NCBI RefSeq assembly: GCF_003710985.1
Contig: NZ_RHHT01000023.1
Span: forward strand, 44,748 to 108,747
From: Brevibacillus panacihumi
Lineage (GTDB): Bacteria > Bacillota > Bacilli > Brevibacillales > Brevibacillaceae
Reading direction: 5' to 3'
Length of the DNA stretch: 64,000 nt
Positions 44,419 to 50,936 of this stretch are shown in pieces. The notes under the pieces were generated by a model. It was not told where the DNA came from. It did no database searches and saw only the letters and a list, made by a program, of their open reading frames with translations. Made by a program: the position numbers and the translations under genes. The number at the start of each line of letters is the position of its first letter. Position 1 is the stretch's first letter.

Positions 44419-45555
44419 ATGATCACCATGATGACGGCAAAAGATGTTGGCACAATGGTAAAGCACAAGGAAGAATTGTTTATTCTCGATGTTCGCAACC
44501 AGACTGACTATCAGGATTGGAGAATCGAAGGAGAGCAAGTAGAGAGCATCAATATTCCGTATTTTGACCTGATCGACGGTGTAGACGGGGTGCTGGACCA
44601 AATCCCAGCCCATAAAAAGCTCTTGGTCGTCTGTGCAAAGGAAGGCTCCTCCAAGTTCGTCGCAGAGCAGCTCGCAGAAGCTGGACTGGAGCAGGTAGCC
44701 TACCTGCAAGGCGGCATGAAGTCCTGGAGCGAGTATCTGGAACAAGTGCTGGTCTTCGCGGATGAACGCATGAAAGTCTACCAATTTCTGCGTCTGGGTA
44801 AAGGCTGCCTTTCCTATATGGTGGTATCCGGTGGGGAAGCGCTGGTGATTGATCCATCCCGTTTCACAGATGTCTATCTGGATGCCGCGAAACATGAGGG
44901 TGCAAAAATCTCGCACATCGTCGATTCCCACTTGCACGCGGATCACATCTCAGGAGGAAAACAACTGGCGCAGATGACTGGAGCCGATTACTACATGATG
45001 AAAAGCGAGGGCGCTGTTTTTTCCTTCAAGCCCTTGGAGGAGCATGACCGCATCCGCTTTGCCCAGGTCGACCTGCGAGTATTGGCAGTGAAAACACCGG
45101 GACATACCCCCGGCAGTGTCTCTTTCTTTGTCAATGACAAGCTCTTGTTCTCCGGCGATACCCTTTTCGTAGGTGGATTGGGACGCCCGGACCTTGGAGG
45201 CAAGGCAGCCGAATGGGCGCAGGACCTGTATGACACGGTGTATGGAAAAATGGCTGCCATGGCGGATGATGTCATCGTATTGCCCGGCCACTACGCCGAA
45301 TTGGACAGAGAAGTGAATGAATCAGGCTACGTAGGAGCACAGCTGGGTGTGATTCGGGCTGCCAATGAATTGATGAACCAGCAGGACAAGAAATCGTTCG
45401 TCGATCAGGTTGTCGCCCAGGCCAAGACGGAAACACCGCCCAACTTCGAGGAGATTATCGCGATCAATCGCGGGGTGGAGGAAGCGACCGCAGAGCGCCA
45501 GCAAGAGCTGGAGATCGGTCCGAACCGTTGTGCCCTGCACCACACTCATGAATAA
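44419..45555 (+). CDS. Rhodanese-metallo-beta-lactamase fusion, persulfide dioxygenase-like (CstB-type)
   Basis: A 378-residue protein. Residues about 1-110 form a rhodanese domain (LFILDVRNQTDYQDWRIEGE...SINIPYFDL, with CAKEGSSK as active-site loop). Residues about 120-360 form an MBL-fold domain (HIVDSHLHADHISGG, TPGHTPGSVSFFV, FSGDTLFVGGLGRPDL, VLPGHY) with the persulfide dioxygenase/glyoxalase II-type metal ligands. Persulfide dioxygenases oxidise persulfide to sulfite. S. aureus CstB has related modules in another order (MBL first). ATG 44419 is behind TAAGGAGG; the frame runs back to 44356 inside the previous gene. Confidence 0.9.
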   Translation: MITMMTAKDVGTMVKHKEELFILDVRNQTDYQDWRIEGEQVESINIPYFDLIDGVDGVLDQIPAHKKLLVVCAKEGSSKFVAEQLAEAGLEQVAYLQGGMKSWSEYLEQVLVFADERMKVYQFLRLGKGCLSYMVVSGGEALVIDPSRFTDVYLDAAKHEGAKISHIVDSHLHADHISGGKQLAQMTGADYYMMKSEGAVFSFKPLEEHDRIRFAQVDLRVLAVKTPGHTPGSVSFFVNDKLLFSGDTLFVGGLGRPDLGGKAAEWAQDLYDTVYGKMAAMADDVIVLPGHYAELDREVNESGYVGAQLGVIRAANELMNQQDKKSFVDQVVAQAKTETPPNFEEIIAINRGVEEATAERQQELEIGPNRCALHHTHE

Positions 45556-45598
45556 CCCTATCAAAACCAAATCACACAAAAAAATGGAGGTATAGATT

Positions 45599-45829
45599 AT
45601 GAACAGCACAAAAGTAATTGATGCAAAAGGACTTGCTTGCCCGATGCCAATCGTACGTACCAAAAAAGCGATGGATGAGCTGGCACCAGGAGAGATTCTG
45701 GAAGTGCATGCGACAGACAAAGGCTCGAAAAACGACCTGACAGCGTGGGCTGGCTCTACGGGGCATGAACTGCTGAAAAGTGAAGAAGAAGCTGGTGTGT
45801 TCAAGTTCTGGATTAAAAAAGGCGAGTAA
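45599..45829 (+). CDS. TusA-family sulfur carrier
   Basis: A 76-residue stand-alone TusA: VIDAKGLACPMPIVRTKKAMDELAPGEILEVHATDKGSKNDLTAWAGSTGHELLKSEEEAGVFKFWIKKG. The conserved cysteine is in CPMP. It closely resembles the N-terminal domain of the fusion at 43809, indicating a duplication. ATG 45599 follows a GGAGG at 45586-45590. It would shuttle sulfane sulfur between the rhodanese and dioxygenase partners. Confidence 0.92.
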   Translation: MNSTKVIDAKGLACPMPIVRTKKAMDELAPGEILEVHATDKGSKNDLTAWAGSTGHELLKSEEEAGVFKFWIKKGE

Positions 45830-45847
45830 TGCAGCATGATCGGTACC

Positions 45848-45873
45848 GGAGCGGCAAGCGTAATTGCCGCTCC
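45848..45873 (+). promoter_or_regulatory. Perfect intra-operon hairpin between tusA and the TauE-type gene
   Basis: GGAGCGGCAA (45848-45857) and TTGCCGCTCC (45864-45873) form a 10-bp stem with a six-base loop GCGTAA. There is no T-run after it, so it is not a terminator; RNA processing or stability control is more likely. Confidence 0.65.
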
Positions 45874-45893
45874 AGCTACAAAGAAAGGAGTGA

Positions 45894-46682
45894 ATGGGCC
45901 TTATGGACGTGGGGTTGATCATCATGCTGTTTGCCATCGGCTTCGTAGGGTCCGCGATCTCCGGCATGGTGGGGATTGGCGGGTCGATTATCAAATATCC
46001 GCTGCTCTTGTACATCCCGCCTGCTTTGGGATTTGCCGCCTTTACCGCACAGGAGGTATCGGCGATCAGTGCGGTTCAGGTCTTTTTTGCCACACTGGCA
46101 GGGATGTTCGCTTACCGCAAAGGCGGATATATCAATAAGTCATTGATTCTGACGATGGGGATCGTCATCATGATGGGAAGCTTCGCCGGTGGTTTTGGTT
46201 CCAAGTACCTGCCAGACCAGGTGATCAATCTAGTCTATGCCTTTCTCGCCTTGATCGCTGCGGTGATGATGTTTATGCCCAAAAAAGGGGATGAACTGGA
46301 GGATTACACCAAGCTTGCATTCAACAAGCCGCTGGCTGCCGTGCTGGCCGGTGTGATCGGGATTTTGTCAGGGATCGTAGGGGCAGCGGGTGCATTCATA
46401 ACCGTTCCTGTGATGCTTGTCATTCTTAAAATTCCGACTAGGGTCGCGATTGCTTCTTCCCTCGCAATCACCTTTATCTCTTCCATCGGCTCCACAGCAG
46501 GGAAGCTGATGGGTGGTCATACGTTGCTGTTACCTTCGCTGGTCATGATTGTGGCTAGTATGATCGCATCGCCGATCGGAGCTGCCATCGGCAAAAAGAT
46601 GAACACCAAGCTATTGCAAGGAATTCTGGCGATCTTGATTACAGCCACAGTCGTCAAAATCTGGATGGACATTCTCATGTAG
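45894..46682 (+). CDS. TauE/SafE-family sulfite/organosulfonate exporter-like membrane protein
   Basis: A 262-residue membrane protein with about eight hydrophobic spans in two homologous halves: IGFVGSAISGMVGIGGSIIKYPLLLYIPP and IGILSGIVGAAGAFITVPVMLVILKIPTRVAIASSLAIT carry the G-rich motif typical of TauE/SafE. It could export sulfite produced by the persulfide dioxygenase or import a sulfur compound. The start is ATG 45894 (SD AAAGGAG is only 3 bases away) or ATG 45903 (12 bases); undecided. Last of the four genes that clearly belong to sulfur handling. Confidence 0.87.
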   Translation: MGLMDVGLIIMLFAIGFVGSAISGMVGIGGSIIKYPLLLYIPPALGFAAFTAQEVSAISAVQVFFATLAGMFAYRKGGYINKSLILTMGIVIMMGSFAGGFGSKYLPDQVINLVYAFLALIAAVMMFMPKKGDELEDYTKLAFNKPLAAVLAGVIGILSGIVGAAGAFITVPVMLVILKIPTRVAIASSLAITFISSIGSTAGKLMGGHTLLLPSLVMIVASMIASPIGAAIGKKMNTKLLQGILAILITATVVKIWMDILM

Positions 46683-46775
46683 AGGCGACATGTACTATGA
46701 GACGTTACAAGCCTACTCATCTCTTGTATCATGGAGGTAACATGGAGATAAATACGAGAGCGGGGAGTTGACGGA

Positions 46776-47810
46776 TTGCTAGATGTCATCCAATTGGGTC
46801 CATTTTTAATAAAAATGACAACCATCCTCTACATTGCGGCGGGTTTGCTTGGTTATCTGACGATCTTCTTTTCCCTGAAGAATGAAGCTGCCTTGAGAAA
46901 AGAGATCACGGAGATGGTCAGTACGGCAGTGATTGCGTCGCTGCTCATCTGGAAGTTCAGCTACGCCCTTTTTCATCCACTGAATGTTTGGGAAAATCCT
47001 GCCGCCCTGCTCTATTTTTCAGGAGGAGATTCCGGGGTTTGGCTGGCAGTTCTCGCAGCAGCCGCTTACCTGGCTTTCCAGATCAGGAAGCGGCAAATCC
47101 CGGTGAAGCTGTTTGGAAAGACGCTTTTTCTGGGTCTGGTCACGGCCTGGGGAGCCGGACATCTGCTCTGGGCTGTTGTTTTTCGGCAGGATTGGCTGTA
47201 TGACGCTGCACAGGCGGGACTTAGCCTGATCTTGTTCCTCTGGCTGACCGCAGGGACAGTGCAGCGGAAGAGATGGGTAGCGATTGCAGGCATTATCGGA
47301 CTGATCGGCTGGGGGATGCTGAATTCCGGAAGCTCTTCCCTCGCCCCAGGACAAGCGAGCGGACAAAGTTCGCTCAAGGTCGGCTTGAACAAAGGGGAGC
47401 TTGCCCCCGACTTTGAATTGCGCACGCTGGAGAATGAGCGTATTCGGCTGTCGGAGCTGAAGGGTCAGAAGGTGATCCTCAACCTCTGGGCCACCTGGTG
47501 TCCGCCGTGTCGGGCCGAGATGCCGGATATGCAGGCATTTTACGAGCAGGAAAAAGACCAGGGCGTGACGATCCTAGCCGTAAACCTGTTTGATACGGAA
47601 CAGGGCGAGGAGCAGGTAGCCGCTTTCCTCAAGGAATACGGCATCACGTTTCCGGTCGTTTTGGACGAGGGCAAGCAAATCTCGCGCCTGTATCAAGCTA
47701 TCTCAATCCCGACCAGCTACATCATCGATTCGCAGGGCGTGATCCAGTACAAAATGATCGGACCGCTCACCAAGGAAATGATGGAAAAAATGCTGGCTTC
47801 TATCGAATAG
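46776..47810 (+). CDS. Membrane-anchored TlpA-type thioredoxin-fold protein with an N-terminal multi-helix domain
   Basis: A 344-residue protein. Residues about 1-190 contain five or six hydrophobic helices (ILYIAAGLLGYLTIFFSL, AVIASLLIWKFSYALF, FSGGDSGVWLAVLAAAAYLAF, LFLGLVTAWGAGHLLWAVVF, LSLILFLWLTAG, WVAIAGIIGLIGWGML), loosely like a prolipoprotein diacylglyceryl transferase fold. Residues about 205-344 are a TlpA/ResA-type thioredoxin domain (GELAPDFELRTLENERIRLSELKGQKVILNLWATWCPPCRAEMP, active site WCPPC; cis-proline in ISIPTSYIID). It should reduce disulfides outside the membrane. The start is TTG 46776 with GGGGAG upstream. Probably co-transcribed with the sulfur genes (93-base gap without terminator). 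Confidence 0.85.
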   Translation: MLDVIQLGPFLIKMTTILYIAAGLLGYLTIFFSLKNEAALRKEITEMVSTAVIASLLIWKFSYALFHPLNVWENPAALLYFSGGDSGVWLAVLAAAAYLAFQIRKRQIPVKLFGKTLFLGLVTAWGAGHLLWAVVFRQDWLYDAAQAGLSLILFLWLTAGTVQRKRWVAIAGIIGLIGWGMLNSGSSSLAPGQASGQSSLKVGLNKGELAPDFELRTLENERIRLSELKGQKVILNLWATWCPPCRAEMPDMQAFYEQEKDQGVTILAVNLFDTEQGEEQVAAFLKEYGITFPVVLDEGKQISRLYQAISIPTSYIIDSQGVIQYKMIGPLTKEMMEKMLASIE

Positions 47811-47822
47811 GGGGAGTGGACA

Positions 47823-48443
47823 ATGACACTTCATATCGGGGCGATTGTCTTGGCTGCTGGCATGTCGAGGCGCATGGGAGCCGCCAAGCCTTTTTTGGAG
47901 TTGAACGGAAAGCCTTTGTTTCGCTACGCGGTGGAGCGGGCAGTCGCGGGCGGCTTGCACCCCGTCGTGTTGATCACAGGGGAGCACAGCGCAAGAATGC
48001 GTCAGTTGACTAGCGATCTGCCGCAAGTCGAGGTCGTCGACAATCCGGATTACCGGACGGGCATGGCTGCTTCCCTGCGTGTCGGGGTTGCGGCAGTACG
48101 GGGGCGCGCCGATGCAGCACTGGTATTTTTGGCGGACCAGCCTCTCGTACCCGATGCGGTGGTGCAGGGATTGGTCGACGCCTATCGCAGCCGCCATGCA
48201 GAGGGAGTGCGGATCGTCCGCCCGTTGTACGCCGGGAATGCTGGCCATCCGGTCTTGTTCGCTTCCTCTCTCTTTGACGAACTGTCCCAAGTGTCCGGGG
48301 ATCAAGGAGGCAAGGAGGTAGTCAGCAGATACAAGCAGCAGATGGCAGCCGTTTCTTTTGAGCAAGCGGACTGGGGCCTGGATGTCGACACCCCAGAAGA
48401 GTACCAGGCGCTCCTCCGCAAGCAATCACAGCTATTTGGCTAA
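47823..48443 (+). CDS. mocA: Molybdenum cofactor cytidylyltransferase (MocA-like)
   Basis: A 206-residue nucleotidyltransferase: GAIVLAAGMSRRMGAAKPFLELNGKPLFRY is the NTP-binding signature of MobA/MocA proteins, with LADQPLVPDAVV, NAGHPVLF and GLDVDTPEEYQAL following the MocA/PucB pattern. MocA converts Moco to the cytosine dinucleotide form used by xanthine-dehydrogenase-family enzymes, so it may serve the molybdoenzyme at 26-30 kb, 18 kb away. The start is ATG 47823 behind GGGGGAG, 12 bases after the TlpA gene. Its last 12 bases overlap the end of the convergent YvaD-like gene. Confidence 0.87.
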   Translation: MTLHIGAIVLAAGMSRRMGAAKPFLELNGKPLFRYAVERAVAGGLHPVVLITGEHSARMRQLTSDLPQVEVVDNPDYRTGMAASLRVGVAAVRGRADAALVFLADQPLVPDAVVQGLVDAYRSRHAEGVRIVRPLYAGNAGHPVLFASSLFDELSQVSGDQGGKEVVSRYKQQMAAVSFEQADWGLDVDTPEEYQALLRKQSQLFG

Positions 48444-48869
48444 TGGATCACTGACGTAAGCCGTTCTCCAAAAGGCAGGAAGGAAGAACAGCGGGTAGAT
48501 CATAAGAGCAAGGTTCGGGATCCACCAGGTCAGATCGAATTCCAACCGGATGGCCCAATAGGAAATCGCCATGAAACCGGAGCAAAAGGTGAGAATGAGC
48601 GAAAGAAAGGCTGCAGACTTCCATGCTGGAGCCTTTTTTCGATGCAAATAAATAGCGCCGAGTCCCGAAGCCGAGATCATCATATCCAAAGGAAAGAAGG
48701 ACCAATTCCAGGCAACGAGGATAGGGTTCGTATAATCAGAGTAGGCGTACTCTACCGGAATCAGACCCGCTGCGGTGAAACCGAAGTAGAGGATAAACGC
48801 CACATCCGTGACAAGGAAAAACCAGCGCAAAATACGCATGTCAGGCTGCTTCGGGCTTGATACAGTCAT
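48432..48869 (-). CDS. YvaD-like membrane protein (DUF5360 family)
   Basis: A 145-residue membrane protein with four hydrophobic spans (WFFLVTDVAFILYFGFTAAGLIP, WNWSFFPLDMMISASGLGAIYL, AAFLSLILTFCSGFMAISYWAIR, WWIPNLALMIYPLFFLPAFW). Gene order TetR-SMR-this matches B. subtilis yvaF-yvaE-yvaD, which is the main reason for the name. The start at 48869 overlaps the SMR stop as ATGA, with AAGGTG upstream. Function unknown. Confidence 0.82.
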   Translation of the reverse strand: MTVSSPKQPDMRILRWFFLVTDVAFILYFGFTAAGLIPVEYAYSDYTNPILVAWNWSFFPLDMMISASGLGAIYLHRKKAPAWKSAAFLSLILTFCSGFMAISYWAIRLEFDLTWWIPNLALMIYPLFFLPAFWRTAYVSDPLAK

Positions 48870-49195
48870 GAGGATGCACCTTCTCCACCGATATTCAATC
48901 CAATGACACCAAGGATAATCAGAAGAATAGAGACAGCTTTCCACACGTTCAACGATTCCTGGAATACCAGAAAGCCGATCACAGCGATCGCGGCAGTCCC
49001 GATGCCGGACCAGATCGCATAGGCGACACTGACGGGAATTTGCTTCAGGGAAAAGTTCAAACTGGAAAACGCCAACAGATAAAAAACGACCATCAGTGTA
49101 GAGGGCCAAACTTTGGTAAACCCTTGTGACAGCTTCATCGACACTGTCCCCGCCACCTCCAGCAGAATGGCAAACATCAAGTAGACCCAAGCCAT
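48866..49195 (-). CDS. Small multidrug resistance (SMR) transporter, YvaE-like
   Basis: A 109-residue four-helix SMR protein: MAWVYLMFAILLEVAGTVSMKLSQGF contains the essential membrane glutamate E13, and AYAIWSGIGTAAIAVIGFLVFQESLNVWKAVSILLIILGVIGLNI is the standard C-terminal half. SMR dimers export cationic drugs or guanidinium-type compounds by proton antiport. It is translated between the TetR repressor (2-base gap) and the YvaD-like protein (4-base overlap). Confidence 0.93.
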   Translation of the reverse strand: MAWVYLMFAILLEVAGTVSMKLSQGFTKVWPSTLMVVFYLLAFSSLNFSLKQIPVSVAYAIWSGIGTAAIAVIGFLVFQESLNVWKAVSILLIILGVIGLNIGGEGASS

Positions 49196-49197
49196 TG

Positions 49198-49770
49198 TTA
49201 CTCGCTCCTTTCGTCTTTTCGTGTTGTGATGCCATAGAGCAACGTATCCACCATCGTGTGTACGGCACTGGTGAGTGACTCCGTGGAATGGATTAAAAAT
49301 CCGGGGTCAAAGATAGCTCCCGAGGCTCCGCGCATGATCTGAATGACAGTTGGCACATGGACAGGGCGCAGCTCGCCGCTGGCAATGCCTTCGTGGATAA
49401 TGGCCGTTACCGTATCCCATTCCTCCTGCAGCAATTGATCGATCTTTTTCCATTCTTCCGGAGCAAATCGCTTCATTTCGTCCAGCAGACGGACATCGCC
49501 AATATGCAGTCCGCTGGGAAGAATGGAGAGAACCTCCTTTAATTTTCGCACCGAACTCCAGTCCTGATGGTCATAAATCGCTTTTTCCGCCTGCTTGACT
49601 TCCGCTATGGCCTCATCGACGATCACGCTGATCATCTGCTCTTTGGATTCAAAATGCTCATAGATGGTACGCTTGCTAATCCCCAACAGAGCAGCAAGAT
49701 CGTTCATCGTAAATTTCAATCCTTTTTTCACGATCAGCTCCAATGCCGCTTGCTGCAGTCTTTTTTTCAA
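49198..49770 (-). CDS. TetR-family regulator, YvaF-like
   Basis: A 190-residue TetR repressor with the N-terminal HTH KKRLQQAALELIVKKGLKFTMNDLAALLGISKRTIYEHFESKEQMISVIV and an all-helical ligand domain. The start is TTG 49770, about 11 bases after GGGAGG. It heads the operon with the SMR transporter and presumably represses it through the dyad at 49816-49841. Confidence 0.9.
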   Translation of the reverse strand: MKKRLQQAALELIVKKGLKFTMNDLAALLGISKRTIYEHFESKEQMISVIVDEAIAEVKQAEKAIYDHQDWSSVRKLKEVLSILPSGLHIGDVRLLDEMKRFAPEEWKKIDQLLQEEWDTVTAIIHEGIASGELRPVHVPTVIQIMRGASGAIFDPGFLIHSTESLTSAVHTMVDTLLYGITTRKDERSE

Positions 49771-49815
49771 AGGAAATCGTCCCTCCCGTCGCGGTGGATT
49801 CGTTTTGGTAACAAT

Positions 49816-49841
49816 GGTACTATATTATTATTTCCAGTACC
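49816..49841. promoter_or_regulatory. Candidate TetR operator upstream of the yvaFED-like operon
   Basis: GGTACT (49816-49821) / AGTACC (49836-49841) with 14 AT-rich bases between; on the minus strand the AT-rich core offers TAATAT-like -10 sequences, and the dyad begins 46 bases upstream of the TetR start codon. Confidence 0.5.
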
Positions 49842-49854
49842 GAAAGGGAAGGGG

Positions 49855-49903
49855 TAAAAAAAGCTTTGTCCCCACCGGAACTCCGATGGAGCAAAGCTTT
49901 TGA
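49855..49903 (-). terminator. Terminator of the ArsR/CadC-type gene (minus strand)
   Basis: AAAAGCTTTG / CAAAGCTTTT stem (49860-49902); on the minus strand it ends in a seven-T run (49856-49862). It separates this gene from the yvaFED-like promoter. Confidence 0.82.
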
Positions 49904-49907
49904 AAGC

Positions 49908-50288
49908 TCATGCTTTGGGGATCAATGCCTTTTGTTCTTTGGCATGCTCGACGCCGGCAAAGATCAGATGGCGCACATGGTCGTCATCAAGGGAGTAGAA
50001 GACCAGCTTGCCTTCTTTGCGGTATTTCGCCAACCCCATGTTGCGCAGCAGACGCAAATGATGAGAGGTGTTCGCAATGGAACTGCCGATGACGGCTGCG
50101 ATGTCGCAGACGCACAGCTCCTCTTCCAAAGACAGGATATGAATGATCTTGGCACGGGTATCGTCGGCCAAAGCCTTGAAGATTTTTGCAACGCCTTCTG
50201 ATTCGTGTGCCAAGGGGCGCAAACGATTCACTTTTTCATCATCGAAGCATTGAATTTCACAGACGTCGTCCTTTTGTTTGGACGCCAT
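49908..50288 (-). CDS. ArsR/SmtB-family metal-responsive repressor (CadC/CzrA-like)
   Basis: A 126-residue winged-helix repressor. An N-terminal extension with cysteines (DDVCEIQCFDDEKV) and ELCVCDIA in the DNA-recognition region match CadC-type sensors, in which such cysteines bind Cd/Pb/Zn; the C-terminal DDDHVRHLIFAGVEHAKEQK carries His/Asp residues typical of an alpha-5 zinc site. The HTH is in CVCDIAAVIGSSIANTSHHLRLLRNMGLAKYRKEGK. The start is ATG 50288 behind AGGTGATT-like sequence. It probably represses the P-type ATPase at 50937, although an unrelated gene lies between. Confidence 0.9.
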   Translation of the reverse strand: MASKQKDDVCEIQCFDDEKVNRLRPLAHESEGVAKIFKALADDTRAKIIHILSLEEELCVCDIAAVIGSSIANTSHHLRLLRNMGLAKYRKEGKLVFYSLDDDHVRHLIFAGVEHAKEQKALIPKA

Positions 50289-50460
50289 GGAAAATCACCT
50301 CTTATTCATTACACTCAATGTCCTCCTATTATAACACTCAAGCGATAAGTGAAAAGGCAAAAGGTACAGTTCCGTGACGTAGTAGTGTCAGCCCGCATTT
50401 TCGTGTAAGATGGACATGTTTATACATCGGATCGGTGTTCGACACGGGAGGAGAAAGAGA

Positions 50461-50739
50461 ATGGAAGTACACGGCAAGTGTCCGAAATGCAAATCGCTGA
50501 AAATTGATTTCAAGGAATCGATCAACCGCGTCCTATACGTTGTCATTTACGCGTTCGTCTTAATGGTGATCGCCTGGATCGGGATTCGCTTGAACGGGAC
50601 TCCGGTGATTTTTTTGTTCCTCGGTCTGACCGGGGCGTTTTTGCTCTTCATCGTGAGGCTGATCCTGGAAAGACGAAAGGTGATTCACTGCACTTGTCTG
50701 GATTGCGGGACGAAGTGGCAAAAGGGACCCAAGGAATAA
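50461..50739 (+). CDS. Small membrane protein with split zinc ribbon
   Basis: A 92-residue protein with CPKC near the N terminus and CLDC near the C terminus, flanking two hydrophobic spans (VLYVVIYAFVLMVIAWIGI and VIFLFLGLTGAFLLFIVRLIL). Two cysteine pairs on the same side of the membrane could form one zinc ribbon across a helical hairpin. ATG 50461 is behind GGGAGGAGAAAGAG; the open frame from 50410 lacks a site. Function unknown; position between metal repressor and metal ATPase may be coincidence. Confidence 0.66.
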   Translation: MEVHGKCPKCKSLKIDFKESINRVLYVVIYAFVLMVIAWIGIRLNGTPVIFLFLGLTGAFLLFIVRLILERRKVIHCTCLDCGTKWQKGPKE

Positions 50740-50818
50740 AAAGAATAGCGACAGGGCATGGTGGTAGAGACTTTTCTTGTAGAGAGGTCTCTTTTTCATT
50801 ACAAAAAATAGGCGAAAA

Positions 50819-50887
50819 ATTCAAATCTACACTTGAATGATGTGTTTGGTTTGACTATTATAATAATTAAATATCCATTTGAATGAT
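50819..50887 (+). promoter_or_regulatory. Candidate CadC/CzrA-type operator and promoter of the P-type ATPase gene
   Basis: ATTCAA-N8-TTGAAT (50819-50838) is a dyad similar to known ArsR/CadC sites. TTGAATGAT occurs at 50833-50841 and again at 50879-50887 as a direct repeat. TATAAT (50859-50864) between them can serve as -10; TTGAAT (50833) is 20 bases upstream, long for a SigA spacer. Confidence 0.5.
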
Positions 50888-50936
50888 TCGTGCATAAAAT
50901 GAATGGAGCAAGGGAATGGGATCGAGGTGAGCGACG

